Assembly: GCF_013744875.1 (NCBI RefSeq)
Contig: NZ_CP059399.1
Coordinates: 4,960,001-5,024,000 of the forward strand
DNA from: Nocardia huaxiensis
Lineage (GTDB): Bacteria; Actinomycetota; Actinomycetes; Mycobacteriales; Mycobacteriaceae
DNA: 64,000 nucleotides
Direction of reading: 5' to 3'
In this document: positions 54,815 through 64,000 of the stretch, piece after piece
Numbering within the stretch: position 1 is the first letter of the stretch
Layout: every line of letters begins with the position of its first letter
Program-made: the position numbers and the translations under genes
Notes under the pieces: generated by a model
What the model saw: the letters and a program-made list of their open reading frames with translations, nothing else
The model's database searches: none
Told to the model about the DNA's origin: nothing

Positions 54815-57800
54815 CCGCGCGCCTGCCGCTGACACGCGCACAGCAACACGTCTGGGTCGCACAGCAACTCGACGACACCGGGCAACGGCTGATCGTCGGC
54901 GGATACGTGCACATTCACGGCGCCCTCGACGAGGAGGTGTTCGAGCGGGCACTGCGGATCGTCGTCGCCGGCGCGGAGACCCTGCGGGTGCGGTTCGACA
55001 CCGAGACCGACGGCTCGGTCGTGCAGGTGGTCGAAGAGCTGCGGGATTGGCCACTGGGGCGCAAGAGTTTCCGCGGAGCGGCGGACCCGCACGGCGCGGC
55101 GCTGCGGTTCATGGAGGCGGCCCTCGAACAGCCGATCGACCTGGGACGGGCGCCGCTGTTCGCGCACCAGCTGCTCGATCTCGGCGCCGCGGGGACGGTG
55201 TGGTTCATCCGCTCGCATCACGTGGTGCTCGACGGGGCGTCCTCGGCGGCGTTCATTCGGCGGGTGGCCGACACCTACAGTGCGCTGCTCGACGGACGAT
55301 CGGTCTCGGAAACCGTGTTCGACCGGGCGGCGGACCTGGTCGCGACGGACGAAAAGTTCCGCAGGTCGGCGCGATTCGCCGCGGACCGGGAGTTCTGGAC
55401 GCAGCGGCTGGCGACCGAGCATCCCTATGATCCGCCCCAATTCGCCGGTGCGCCGACGGCCGCCGACGGCAATCGGTTTCTGCGGCACGCGGGTGTGCTC
55501 GGCGAAACCGAGTGGAAGGCTCTGCGGGTCCGCGCGGAGGCCGCCGGGACGCCGTGGCCGGTGTGGATGTTCGCGGCCATCGCCGTGCTGCTGCACGCGG
55601 ATTCGGGCGCGCGCACGGTCACCCTCGGACTTGCCGTGCCCGCCAAGCGTTCCCGGCATGCGCTGGGCATGACGGCGAATATCCTGCCCCTGCGCATGAC
55701 CGTCGACCCCGCCGCCACGGTCGGGGAACTGCTCGCCGCCGTGCGGGCCGAATCCCTGATCATCCTGCGGCACCAGGGTTTCCAGTATGGCGAGATGCTC
55801 GCCGAACTGGGGGAGAGCGGACTGACGGGCGGCATTCTCGGGCCCACCGTCAATGTGATGCCCATGCAGAAGGATCTGCGCTTCGGCGTCGAATCCGCGA
55901 CGCTGCGGCATATCGCGGCCGGGCGCTCCGACAATCTGAACATCAGCCTCTACGACAATGGCGAACCCACGCTGTCGGTGACGCTGGAATCGAATACGCT
56001 GCGATACTCCGACCGTGATCTCGCGGCGCACCACGACCGGCTCACGGCGACGATCGCCGCCTTGGCCGCCGCGCCGGAGGATCTTCCGCTGGGGCGGTTG
56101 CGGTTCGCGCCCGACCCGGTAGCCCCGGCCGCCGGCACGGGCTCGTCCGACACGCTCGTCGATCTCTTCGAGCGCATGGTGGCCGCGCATGGGCAGGCCA
56201 CCGCCGTCGTGCACGGGGGCGAATCGCTCAGTTACGCCGAACTGGATGCACGGGCCGCCAGGCTGGCTCGGATTCTGGCCGGGTCGCGGGTCGGCCCCGG
56301 CGACTTCGTCGGGCTCGCGCTGCCGCGTTCGGTGGACCTGATCGTCGCCATTCTCGCGGTGCTGCGGACGGGTGCGGCCTATGTGCCGCTCGATCCGAGC
56401 TATCCACACTGGCGGTTGCGCGCGATCCTCGAGGATGCGGCGCCGGCGCTGACCCTCGTCGGCGCGGGCGTCGAGCTTCCAGAGGTGGATTTTCCCGTCC
56501 TGCGCATCGGCGACCCGGTGCAGGTCGTCCCGGCCGAGCCCGCCGGACGGCCCGGAGCGCGATTCCCGGCGTATGTCATTCACACCTCCGGGACCACCGG
56601 CCGCCCGAAAGGTGTGGTCGTCACGCACGCGAATGTGGTCCGGCTGCTCACCGCGACCCAGCCCCGGTTCGAGTTCGGTGCGGACGATGTCTGGACGCTG
56701 TTCCACTCCACCGCTTTCGACTTCTCGGTGTGGGAGATCTGGGGTGCGCTGGGGTACGGCGGCACGCTCGTCATCGTCGACGCCGAGACCGCGCGGTCAC
56801 CGCGTGAGTTCGTCGAACTGCTGGCGGCGCAACGGGTTACGGTGCTCAATCAGACGCCGTCCGCCTTCGGCATGCTGGTCGACGCGGACGCGCGACGGCC
56901 CGCCGACAGCGCGCGCCTCGCGCTGCGCCACGTGATATTCGGCGGTGAACCGGTGGAGCCGTGGCGGCTGGCCGAGTGGTGGTCGCGGCACGACCCCCGC
57001 GGGACGCGCCTGACGAACATGTACGGCATCACCGAGACGACGGTGTTCACCACCGGAACACCACTGTCGGAGACGGTCTCGCCCGGCGATATCGGCACGG
57101 CCATACCGGATCTGGCGGTCTATATCCTCGACGCCGCATTGCGCCCGGCCGCGCCCGGGGTGCCGGGCGAGCTGTACGTCGCCGGGCCTGGCGTCGCAGC
57201 CGGGTATCTGCGCCAACCCGGCCGTACCGCAGCACGATTCACCGCCGACCCCTTCGGTGCGGCGGGCACGGTGATGTATCGCAGCGGCGATGTGGCGCGC
57301 TGGACCGGCTCCGGGACACTCGAATACCTGGGTCGGGCGGACCGGCAGGTGAAGATTCGCGGCTACCGAATCGAGCCGGGAGAAATCGAGGCCGCGCTGT
57401 GCGCAATCCCGGCGGTGCGGGCCGCCGTGGTGCTGACGGTGGAACAGCGGACCGGTCATCGTCGCCTGGCTGCCTTCGTGGTCGGCGCGGACGCCGGCGG
57501 GAACGGCGTCGATGTCGGTGCGGTGCGGGCCTCGGTTGCCGAACTGCTTCCCGCGCACGCTGTTCCGTCGACAATCCTGGCCGTCGATGCCTTGCCGACC
57601 ACACCCAATGGCAAGGTCGACGAGCGCAGGCTGCGCGCCTTCGCCACCAACGGCGGAACGCCCACAGCCGGCGCCCTTCCGCGCACCGATGCCGAGGCCC
57701 GGCTGCACGCCGTATTCGCGGAAGTGCTCGGACACAACAGCTTCGGTGTCGATGACGGATTCTTCGCGGTCGGTGGCGACAGCATTCTCGCCATTCGACT

Positions 57801-60800
57801 GGCGGATCGCGCTCGCGCCGCCGGATTCGCCCTCACTCCGCGAGATGTGTTCGAACAGCAGAGCATCCGGGCACTGGTCCACACGGCGGGAACGCTACCT
57901 GTGGCAGCTCCGCGCGTGACGGCCATGCCACCGGCCACCCGCGACGGCCGGATAGTGCTGCCCGCGACGGCCTTGCAGGCGGGGTTGCTGTTCCACTCGA
58001 TCTATCAGGACGGGGCGGGCGAGGATCCCTACCTCGTGCAGGCCGTGCTGACCCTGGACGGTCCGATCGATGCACAGCGGTTGGGCGCGGCCCTGCGCGC
58101 GGTGCTCGCCCGGCACCCGCACCTGCTGGGCCGGTTCGTCGTCGACCGCGACGCCCCGGAATACGAGGTCCGCACCGATATCGAATTGCCGTGGCGAGTG
58201 GTCGAACTCGATGGCCGGTCCGATGCCGTGCCGATGGCGGGGCAGGACGACGCCAGGCCGCTGGTCGAGCCGGACGTTCTCGCGCGAGTGCGCGCCGAGG
58301 ACGCGCGCATGACTCCGCTCGAAGCGCCGCTGCTGCGGGTCGCTTTCGTTCGCACCGCGCCGCAGTCCGCCACGCTCGTGGTGACACATCACCATGCGCT
58401 GCTCGATGGCTGGTCGCTGGGCATCCTGCTGCGCGAACTGCTGCTGTCGTATCGCGGCTGCGAATTGCCCGCTGTCACACCGTTCACCGCATTCCTGGAC
58501 CGGTCGGCGGCACAGGATCGTGCGCGTGCCCGGACGGCCTGGGCACAGGCGCTGGCCGGGGTCGAACCGAGCAAGGTGGCGCGCGCGGAGCGGGGGCGGT
58601 GGCGGCGGCCGGCCGAACACCGGTTCGCGCTGCCCGCGCCCCTGGTGACCGCGCTGCGCGAACGGGCGGGGGCGCACGGGCTCACCCTCAATACGATGGT
58701 TCAGGCGCTGTGGGCGCTGGTCGTGGCCAATCTGACCGGCAGCGAGGACGTCGTATTCGGCATCACCGTATCCGGGCGCGACAGTGGGGACCTCGACGCC
58801 GCCGTCGGACTGCTCATGAACACCGTCCCGCTGCGGGTACGCGTGCGGCCTGCCGAAACGGCGCTCGAGCTCGCCGTCCGGATCCAGCGCGAGCGGGTCG
58901 CGCTCATGGAGCACGATCACCTCGGGCTGTCCGAGATCGTGGCGGCGGCAGGGGTTCCCGACCTGTTCGACACCTCGCTGGTGTTCGAGAACTTTCCGCT
59001 CGATTCGGCGCTGCTCGATGATCCGGGCGCGGAGTTCCGGGTCAGCGACGTGGATGTGCTCGGCGGAACGCACTTTCCGCTCACGGTCATCGTGGTGCCC
59101 GGAGCGGGCGAACTGACCTTCCGGCTCGGTGCGCAGCTCGACCACATCGATTCGCTCGGCGATATCGACGAACTGTGGTCACGCATCCTCACCGCGGCGG
59201 CGGCGCTCACGACACCACGGCACGCCCCGATCGGACAGCTCGATCTGCTGCCGCCCGCCCGTCGTGCCGAGCTGGTGAACGCCGGGCGCGGTGTGCAGAC
59301 AACCATCGAAAACGGCGCTCTCGCCGCGTGTTTCGAATCGACCGTGCGCGATCACGCGGACTCGATCGCACTCTGGTGTGACGGCGTCGAGCTCACCTAC
59401 GCCGAGCTGAACGGCCGCGCCAACCAGGTCGCCCGCTGGCTGCGCACCCGCGGTGCGGGACCGGGAGTGCCGGTCGGCCTCGCGCTGCCGCGCTCGGTCG
59501 ACCTCGTGGTCGACTTCCTCGCCGTGGCCAAGCTGGGCGCACTCTGCGTACCCCTGAGCGATCGCTACCCGCCCGCGCATGTGCGGCGGCTGCTGGAATT
59601 CACCGGGACCACGCTGGTTCTGCACGAACTCGACGGTGCGGCAGCGGATTTCGATGACAGCAACCTCGACGTACATGTCGCCGCCGATGCGGTCGCGACG
59701 CTGATGTTCACCTCCGGCTCGACCGGCGCGTCCAAGGGCGTGGAGATCACCCACCGCAATATCGTGGCCCGCGCCCGCGACCGGATCGGCCACAGCGACG
59801 GCCATCGGCGCATGCTCATGCACCTGCCGCACAACTGGGACATGGTGGTCTGGGAGTTGTGGTTGCCTCTGCTCACCGGCCGCACGACCGTTCTGGCTCG
59901 CCCGGGCGTGCTCGATGTCCACGACTACACCGAGGTGCTGCGGGCGGGCCGGGTCACCTCGATCATGCTGCCGGCGGGGCTGTTTCATCTTCTCGCCGAA
60001 CAGATTCCGGACGATCTCGCCGGCTTGCGGATGATCGCCTCCGCCGGTGATGTGCTGCCACCGCGTGCCGCCGCCACCGTGCGACGCGGTGCGCACCCGC
60101 CGGTGGTGACCAATTCGTACGGTCCCGTCGAGGCGACCAGTTACGCACTGACCTTCGCGATTCCCGGTGACATGCCGGCGGATCGGCCGGTTCCGGTCGG
60201 GCGTCCGGCCGACAATACGCGGGTCGCGGTCCTGGACGCGGCGCTGCGGCCGGTTCCGGTCGGGGTGGCGGGGGAGATCTACCTGTCGGGCGCGGGGCTG
60301 GCCAACGGCTACCATCGCGACCCGGCCCGGACCGCGGAACGTTTCGTACCCGACCCGTTCGGACCACCAGGCGACCGCATGTACCGCACCGGCGATCTGG
60401 GCCGCTGGGATGGCGACGGCCTGCTGCACTTCCTCGGCCGCGCCGACCGGCAGTTGAAGGTCAATGGTTTCCGCGTCGAACCCGGTGAGGTCGAAGCCGC
60501 GATTCGCCGGGAACCCGGTATCAGCGCGGTGATCGTCACCGCGCGGCGGGTCGCCAGCGGGCAATCGCTGCTCGCCCACGTCGTCGGCGAACAGATCGAC
60601 ACCGCCGCCCTGCGCACCCGCCTGACCGCCACATTGCCCTCCTATCTCGTGCCTTCCGCGATCGTGGTCATGAGTGCCTTGCCATTGACCCCCATGGGCA
60701 AGATCGACGTCGCGGCGCTGCCCGTTCCCGAGGCCGGTGACCGGATACCGGCGCGAACACCCCGGCAGCAGCTCATCGCGGCGGCCTTCGCGGAAGCCCT

Positions 60801-62376
60801 GGGCCGCACCGATATCGGCATCACCGACGACTTCTTCGCGCTCGGCGGCAATTCGCTGTCCGCCATCCGTGTCGTCGCTGCCCTGCGGTCGCGCCTCGAG
60901 GTCGCGGTGTCCCTGCGGGACCTGTTCGAGTCGCCGACGATCGCCGCACTGGAACAGGCCCTGGATCTGCGTGCGCCCGGGAAGGGCTCACATCATCTCG
61001 GGCATCTCCCGAACAACCTTGCCGCCGTGCGGCGTACGGACCCGATCCCGCTCGCGCCCGCCCAGCAGCGGCTGTGGACGGTGAACTACCTCAGCGGCAA
61101 TCGGGCCGACTATCTGATGGCCACCGGCCTCGAACTGCACGGCCGGCTCGACACCGGCGCTCTGGAAGCGGCCGTCACCGATGTGGTCGAACGACACGAA
61201 ATCCTGCGCACCGTACTGCCCTATGGGACCGAGGGCCCGATCCAGCGCATCCTGCCGGTCGAGTCCGCACGCCCCGACTTCCGCACGGTGCAGGTGTCCC
61301 CTGATGAAAGCCTCCACCAGGCAATCGATTCCGAGCTGCTGCGCGGATTCGATCTCACCTCCGAACCGCCCCTGCGTATCCGGCTCTACCGCGCGGCCCC
61401 CGGCCATCACATCCTGCTCGGCATCCTCCACCACGTCGCCGGGGACGGTGAATCCCTCGCCGTGCTCCAGCAGGACCTGTTCACCGCCTACCAGGCCCGC
61501 GCCGCCGGTGGCCGACCCGAATGGCCCGCCCCGGCCACACAGTTCGCCGACTACACGCTCTGGCTGCGCCAACTGTTCAACCCCGACGGCACCCCCGGCC
61601 CCGTCCTCGAAAAGCAAGCCCACTACTGGCGCACCGTCCTCGCGGGCATGCCCGTGAACCCGGTGCTCCCCACCGACCATCCCCGATCGGAGCGCCGCGA
61701 AAACCGCGCCGCCGCAATCCCGATCGACATCGCCCCCGCCACCCACCGCGCCCTCACCGAGGCCGCCCGCACCCACGGCGTCACCACCTACATGCTCGTC
61801 CACACCGCCCTGGCCCTCGCCCTCCAGCAGCACGGCGCAGGCCCCGACCTCCCCATCGGCGTGGCCCTGAGCTCCCGCGACGCCGAGGGCCTGCACAACC
61901 TGGTGGGCTGCGCGGTGGACACCGCCATCGTCCGTGTGGACCTGTCCGCCGACCCCTCCCACGCCGCGCTCATCCAGCAGGTCCGCGAACGCCTCCTGGG
62001 CGCCTACGAGCACAAGGAATTCCCGTTCGACAGCCTCGTGAACCTGCTGAACCCACCCCGTTCCCGCACCCACCACCCCCTGTTCCAGGTCATGGTCACC
62101 TACCAGCGCGGCATCCGAACAACCACCCCCACAGCCGATCTGACCATCACCCACCACCCGGTCCCGGTCCGCCGCACCCCCTGGGAACTACTCCTCGACC
62201 TCCGCGAGACCCACACCCCCGACGGCGACTGCGCCGGCATCCACGGCGAGATGGTCTACGCCGCAGAACTGTTCGACCCCGGCACCGTCGCCGCCATAGT
62301 CACCTCGATGACCGCCGCGATTCGCGCGATCTGCGCGGACTCGACGGCCCCCGGCGCTAGCGGCTCGATCGGTTGA
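54811..62376 (+). CDS. NRPS, C-A-PCP-C-A-PCP-C, no thioesterase
   Basis: A 2521-residue synthetase starting at GTG in a GTGA overlap. C1 (residues 1-430, EntF-like) has an intact HHVVLDG from 136. A3 ~450-930: code by eye D-F-W-N-I-G-M-V-F-K, one change from the threonine code DFWNIGMVHK. PCP3 Ser991. C2 ~1050-1480, HHALLDG from 1194. A4 ~1500-1960: D-M-W-M-A-A-S-S-Y-K, unassigned. PCP4 Ser2015. A final C domain (~2070-2500) has HHVAGDG from 2207. There is no TE, TD or E domain, so release is by the terminal C, by another protein or by an enzyme outside the window. Its last 20 bases overlap the convergent lipoprotein gene. Confidence 0.93.
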   Translation: MTARLPLTRAQQHVWVAQQLDDTGQRLIVGGYVHIHGALDEEVFERALRIVVAGAETLRVRFDTETDGSVVQVVEELRDWPLGRKSFRGAADPHGAALRFMEAALEQPIDLGRAPLFAHQLLDLGAAGTVWFIRSHHVVLDGASSAAFIRRVADTYSALLDGRSVSETVFDRAADLVATDEKFRRSARFAADREFWTQRLATEHPYDPPQFAGAPTAADGNRFLRHAGVLGETEWKALRVRAEAAGTPWPVWMFAAIAVLLHADSGARTVTLGLAVPAKRSRHALGMTANILPLRMTVDPAATVGELLAAVRAESLIILRHQGFQYGEMLAELGESGLTGGILGPTVNVMPMQKDLRFGVESATLRHIAAGRSDNLNISLYDNGEPTLSVTLESNTLRYSDRDLAAHHDRLTATIAALAAAPEDLPLGRLRFAPDPVAPAAGTGSSDTLVDLFERMVAAHGQATAVVHGGESLSYAELDARAARLARILAGSRVGPGDFVGLALPRSVDLIVAILAVLRTGAAYVPLDPSYPHWRLRAILEDAAPALTLVGAGVELPEVDFPVLRIGDPVQVVPAEPAGRPGARFPAYVIHTSGTTGRPKGVVVTHANVVRLLTATQPRFEFGADDVWTLFHSTAFDFSVWEIWGALGYGGTLVIVDAETARSPREFVELLAAQRVTVLNQTPSAFGMLVDADARRPADSARLALRHVIFGGEPVEPWRLAEWWSRHDPRGTRLTNMYGITETTVFTTGTPLSETVSPGDIGTAIPDLAVYILDAALRPAAPGVPGELYVAGPGVAAGYLRQPGRTAARFTADPFGAAGTVMYRSGDVARWTGSGTLEYLGRADRQVKIRGYRIEPGEIEAALCAIPAVRAAVVLTVEQRTGHRRLAAFVVGADAGGNGVDVGAVRASVAELLPAHAVPSTILAVDALPTTPNGKVDERRLRAFATNGGTPTAGALPRTDAEARLHAVFAEVLGHNSFGVDDGFFAVGGDSILAIRLADRARAAGFALTPRDVFEQQSIRALVHTAGTLPVAAPRVTAMPPATRDGRIVLPATALQAGLLFHSIYQDGAGEDPYLVQAVLTLDGPIDAQRLGAALRAVLARHPHLLGRFVVDRDAPEYEVRTDIELPWRVVELDGRSDAVPMAGQDDARPLVEPDVLARVRAEDARMTPLEAPLLRVAFVRTAPQSATLVVTHHHALLDGWSLGILLRELLLSYRGCELPAVTPFTAFLDRSAAQDRARARTAWAQALAGVEPSKVARAERGRWRRPAEHRFALPAPLVTALRERAGAHGLTLNTMVQALWALVVANLTGSEDVVFGITVSGRDSGDLDAAVGLLMNTVPLRVRVRPAETALELAVRIQRERVALMEHDHLGLSEIVAAAGVPDLFDTSLVFENFPLDSALLDDPGAEFRVSDVDVLGGTHFPLTVIVVPGAGELTFRLGAQLDHIDSLGDIDELWSRILTAAAALTTPRHAPIGQLDLLPPARRAELVNAGRGVQTTIENGALAACFESTVRDHADSIALWCDGVELTYAELNGRANQVARWLRTRGAGPGVPVGLALPRSVDLVVDFLAVAKLGALCVPLSDRYPPAHVRRLLEFTGTTLVLHELDGAAADFDDSNLDVHVAADAVATLMFTSGSTGASKGVEITHRNIVARARDRIGHSDGHRRMLMHLPHNWDMVVWELWLPLLTGRTTVLARPGVLDVHDYTEVLRAGRVTSIMLPAGLFHLLAEQIPDDLAGLRMIASAGDVLPPRAAATVRRGAHPPVVTNSYGPVEATSYALTFAIPGDMPADRPVPVGRPADNTRVAVLDAALRPVPVGVAGEIYLSGAGLANGYHRDPARTAERFVPDPFGPPGDRMYRTGDLGRWDGDGLLHFLGRADRQLKVNGFRVEPGEVEAAIRREPGISAVIVTARRVASGQSLLAHVVGEQIDTAALRTRLTATLPSYLVPSAIVVMSALPLTPMGKIDVAALPVPEAGDRIPARTPRQQLIAAAFAEALGRTDIGITDDFFALGGNSLSAIRVVAALRSRLEVAVSLRDLFESPTIAALEQALDLRAPGKGSHHLGHLPNNLAAVRRTDPIPLAPAQQRLWTVNYLSGNRADYLMATGLELHGRLDTGALEAAVTDVVERHEILRTVLPYGTEGPIQRILPVESARPDFRTVQVSPDESLHQAIDSELLRGFDLTSEPPLRIRLYRAAPGHHILLGILHHVAGDGESLAVLQQDLFTAYQARAAGGRPEWPAPATQFADYTLWLRQLFNPDGTPGPVLEKQAHYWRTVLAGMPVNPVLPTDHPRSERRENRAAAIPIDIAPATHRALTEAARTHGVTTYMLVHTALALALQQHGAGPDLPIGVALSSRDAEGLHNLVGCAVDTAIVRVDLSADPSHAALIQQVRERLLGAYEHKEFPFDSLVNLLNPPRSRTHHPLFQVMVTYQRGIRTTTPTADLTITHHPVPVRRTPWELLLDLRETHTPDGDCAGIHGEMVYAAELFDPGTVAAIVTSMTAAIRAICADSTAPGASGSIG

Positions 62377-63451
62377 AGGTGATGATCGAGTTCTGTTCTC
62401 CTGCGGCGACATACAGTCGATGGGACGAGGGATCGACGGACAGCCCGAGCACGTCCGCGTTGCCCGCGGACAAGGTCTCGGCGAACGTGGCGGTCGTGGC
62501 GTCCAGAACGTGAATCTCGCCGATCCGGTCGGTGGAGCCCGATATCCCCTTCGCGGTAGCGAATACGTGGTGCGTCACCGGATCGACCGCAATCGCATAG
62601 GGCTGGCTGGGTAATGTGACCGTCGCAGTGACGCGATTCGCTGTCGTATCGAGCACAGCGATCGATTTCGACGACGCGATGACGACGTAGAGACTGAGGG
62701 TGCCCGGATCGTATGCGAGCCGCGAGGTTTGGGCACCCATCGGGAGGGTTGCGGTGACCGCGTCGGTCGACGCGTCTATGACCAGAATCGAATGTCCGCT
62801 GCTGACGAATACCAGGTTGCGCTCGGCGTCGACGACGATATCCGAGGCGCTCCAGCGGATCGAAATCCTCTCGAGCACCCGGTTGCTGGACATCTCGACC
62901 TTTGCGACATAGGGCTTGCCGAATTCGGTGGCCACATAGAGGATTCCGTTCTTGCTGTCGACAGCCAATGCCTCCGGCAGGGTGTCGCGGGACGGGTCTC
63001 CAGCCACGAGCTTCGCTCGGACTTTCCCGGTGGCGGTATCGATCACATGGACCGGATGATTCGTTTCATTGGTGGTGACGTAGATGGTCTTCCCGTCCGG
63101 CGTACCCACTATCCGTCGAGCGTCCTTGCCGGCGTGGAAGGTTGCGACACCGCGGTTGGTCCCGGTGTCGATCGCAGTGATGGAACCGTCGAGGGAATTG
63201 CAGGCGTACACCTTCGCGCCACCTGGCGCGACCCATACATCCGTGGGGTTCTTCCCGACCGTGACGGCCGCCGAAAACGGTCCGGACAGTGTTCGTGCAG
63301 TCGTGGTCGAACTACGCGCCGTGGTGGATTCGGCGGTCACATAGCGTGCGGCGGAGGCCCCCGTGATGGGTCCCGTGTCGTGCTGTGAGCCGCAGCCGGT
63401 TGTCAGCGCAACCGACGCGAGGACTATGAGGCAGCACAGTCGCTGGATCAT
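62357..63451 (-). CDS. YVTN/YncE-type beta-propeller lipoprotein
   Basis: A 364-residue secreted lipoprotein with a signal peptide and lipobox LTTGC (Cys20). The mature protein is a YncE/YVTN propeller: repeated strands such as [24 protein letters not shown] and [14 protein letters not shown]. Family proteins bind DNA or ligands or act as sensors, mostly unproven. It resembles the outer domain of the kinase at 29350-31326. Its ATG overlaps the stop of the next upstream gene (TGATG), so the two form an operon, and its 3' end overlaps the NRPS gene by 20 bases. Confidence 0.87.
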   Translation of the reverse strand: MIQRLCCLIVLASVALTTGCGSQHDTGPITGASAARYVTAESTTARSSTTTARTLSGPFSAAVTVGKNPTDVWVAPGGAKVYACNSLDGSITAIDTGTNRGVATFHAGKDARRIVGTPDGKTIYVTTNETNHPVHVIDTATGKVRAKLVAGDPSRDTLPEALAVDSKNGILYVATEFGKPYVAKVEMSSNRVLERISIRWSASDIVVDAERNLVFVSSGHSILVIDASTDAVTATLPMGAQTSRLAYDPGTLSLYVVIASSKSIAVLDTTANRVTATVTLPSQPYAIAVDPVTHHVFATAKGISGSTDRIGEIHVLDATTATFAETLSAGNADVLGLSVDPSSHRLYVAAGEQNSIITFNRSSR

Positions 63452-64000
63452 CAGTTGCCCCGCTCGACGGTGACCGCATCACCGTGTGCTCCGCCCGCGG
63501 CCGGGGAAGAACCACCCGCCTGCTTTCGCTGAACCTCTGCCGACAGGGTCAATGTTGCGAAGGAGAAATCCACGTTCAGAGGCACGGTGAAAGTCAGGGT
63601 GCGCGTCGCCTCGTCGACTTGCAGTGCTGACGTGGCTGATTCAGAGCATGAACTCCGTTCGTTCCGGATGTCGAAGGCGAATCCGTCCGACGACTCCCAG
63701 ACTTGTTCGTCGTACTGATTCGTACAACGCCAACCGTATACGAAATAGCTCTTCGATGTTCCGGTGCCGATGTGGACCACGACGAGTGAATCGTCGACTA
63801 TCAGTTGCTCGCCGGCAGTTACGGTGAGAACCAATTCCTCACGCCGGTAGCGGCCGCACAGTTTGGTCACCGTGGATTCCGACCACTCCCGGCATGTGGT
63901 CTGCGCGGGCGCTGGATCCGGTGTCATCAGTTCCTGGTACTTGGTGCGCAGCCGTTCCAACTCGTCCGAGCGGATCGCCTGGATCTCGTACAGCGCATCG
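63451..64000 (-). CDS. Hypothetical protein, 5' end beyond the window
   Basis: The frame is open from the right edge to TGA at 63451, about 183 residues. No start is needed inside the window: in-frame codons upstream of 63960 read DALYEIQAIRSDEL, continuing a charged helix, so the gene enters from the right. The rest is beta-rich with five Cys (TTCREWSES, KLCGRY, GWRCTNQY, SSCSES) and looks extracytoplasmic, ending in a Gly/Ala-rich tail. No family is recognised. It is co-translated with the propeller lipoprotein. Confidence 0.65.
   Translation of the reverse strand, partial: DALYEIQAIRSDELERLRTKYQELMTPDPAPAQTTCREWSESTVTKLCGRYRREELVLTVTAGEQLIVDDSLVVVHIGTGTSKSYFVYGWRCTNQYDEQVWESSDGFAFDIRNERSSCSESATSALQVDEATRTLTFTVPLNVDFSFATLTLSAEVQRKQAGGSSPAAGGAHGDAVTVERGN

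Larger units (their letters stand above)
32431..62376 (+). other. NRPS-PKS biosynthetic gene cluster
   Basis: Ten same-strand genes: a PapA-like acyltransferase, then nine genes with no intergenic space (33817-62376). The predicted pathway joins a hydroxymalonyl-type extender, carried on a discrete ACP, with an NRPS chain of at least four amino acids, two of them set to the D form. No O-methyltransferase, thioesterase, MbtH protein, PPTase or exporter is in the window. The right edge is fixed by convergent genes after 62376; the left edge by the divergent AraC gene. Confidence 0.85.

Noticed and set aside
32431..62376. Siderophore (mycobactin/nocobactin-like) cluster
   Set aside because: There is no salicylate synthase, lysine or ornithine N-hydroxylase, Cy domain or iron-box palindrome in the cluster.

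Overview
The window is high-GC actinomycete chromosome with G/C-biased third codon positions and many GTG starts. Nocardia or a close relative is the best guess. That rests on several family markers together: a DUF574-type SAM methyltransferase, an XRE/DUF5753-DUF397 pair, a CmtR-like metal sensor, a GTP-type PEP carboxykinase of mycobacterial type, and a PapA-like acyltransferase. This is inference from gene families; there is no rRNA to confirm it. No tRNA, rRNA, CRISPR array or insertion sequence was seen.

Bases 1-32.3 kb are mostly ordinary accessory and housekeeping genes. In order: an MBL-fold / hydroxyisobutyrate-dehydrogenase-like / OsmC operon behind a palindromic promoter; an orphan beta-propeller-like protein; a sulfur module (persulfide dioxygenase-rhodanese fusion, MFS permease, divergent ArsR-rhodanese regulator); a CmtR-like sensor with a Cys-tailed cation transporter; a DGPF/YCII protein with an ECF42-type sigma factor; a 5'-nucleotidase; a voltage-gated cation channel that ends in an HTH-like segment; a Gly-rich repeat protein coupled to a class F sortase; PhnA; an ArsR / hydrolase / PEP carboxykinase / SulP region; a Cys/Met PLP enzyme; and a four-gene operon of a pseudokinase, a secreted protein and two Ser/Thr kinases with beta-propeller sensors.

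Bases 32.4-62.4 kb are one biosynthetic gene cluster: a PapA-like acyltransferase, then nine genes that overlap end to start (33817-62376). They encode an ACP, acyl-CoA dehydrogenase, KAS III-like protein, FkbH-like glyceryl transferase, A-PCP didomain, KS-(AT remnant)-ACP-C hybrid, 3-hydroxyacyl-CoA dehydrogenase and two large NRPSs. ACP, FkbH, dehydrogenase and hydroxyacyl dehydrogenase together are the known set for (methoxy/hydroxy)malonyl-ACP; the O-methyltransferase is absent, which points to hydroxymalonyl-ACP. The PKS module has lost most of its acyltransferase domain, so the extender must arrive on a separate ACP. The NRPSs read C*-A-PCP-E-C-A-PCP-E-C and C-A-PCP-C-A-PCP-C. The first C domain has lost its catalytic His, condensation domains are doubled at the protein junctions, and there is no thioesterase, MbtH protein, PPTase or exporter in the window. 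Two A domains have threonine-like codes. The product is not recognised, and this cluster is the strongest candidate for an undescribed system here.

After the cluster, on the opposite strand, lie a YVTN beta-propeller lipoprotein and a gene that runs off the right edge.
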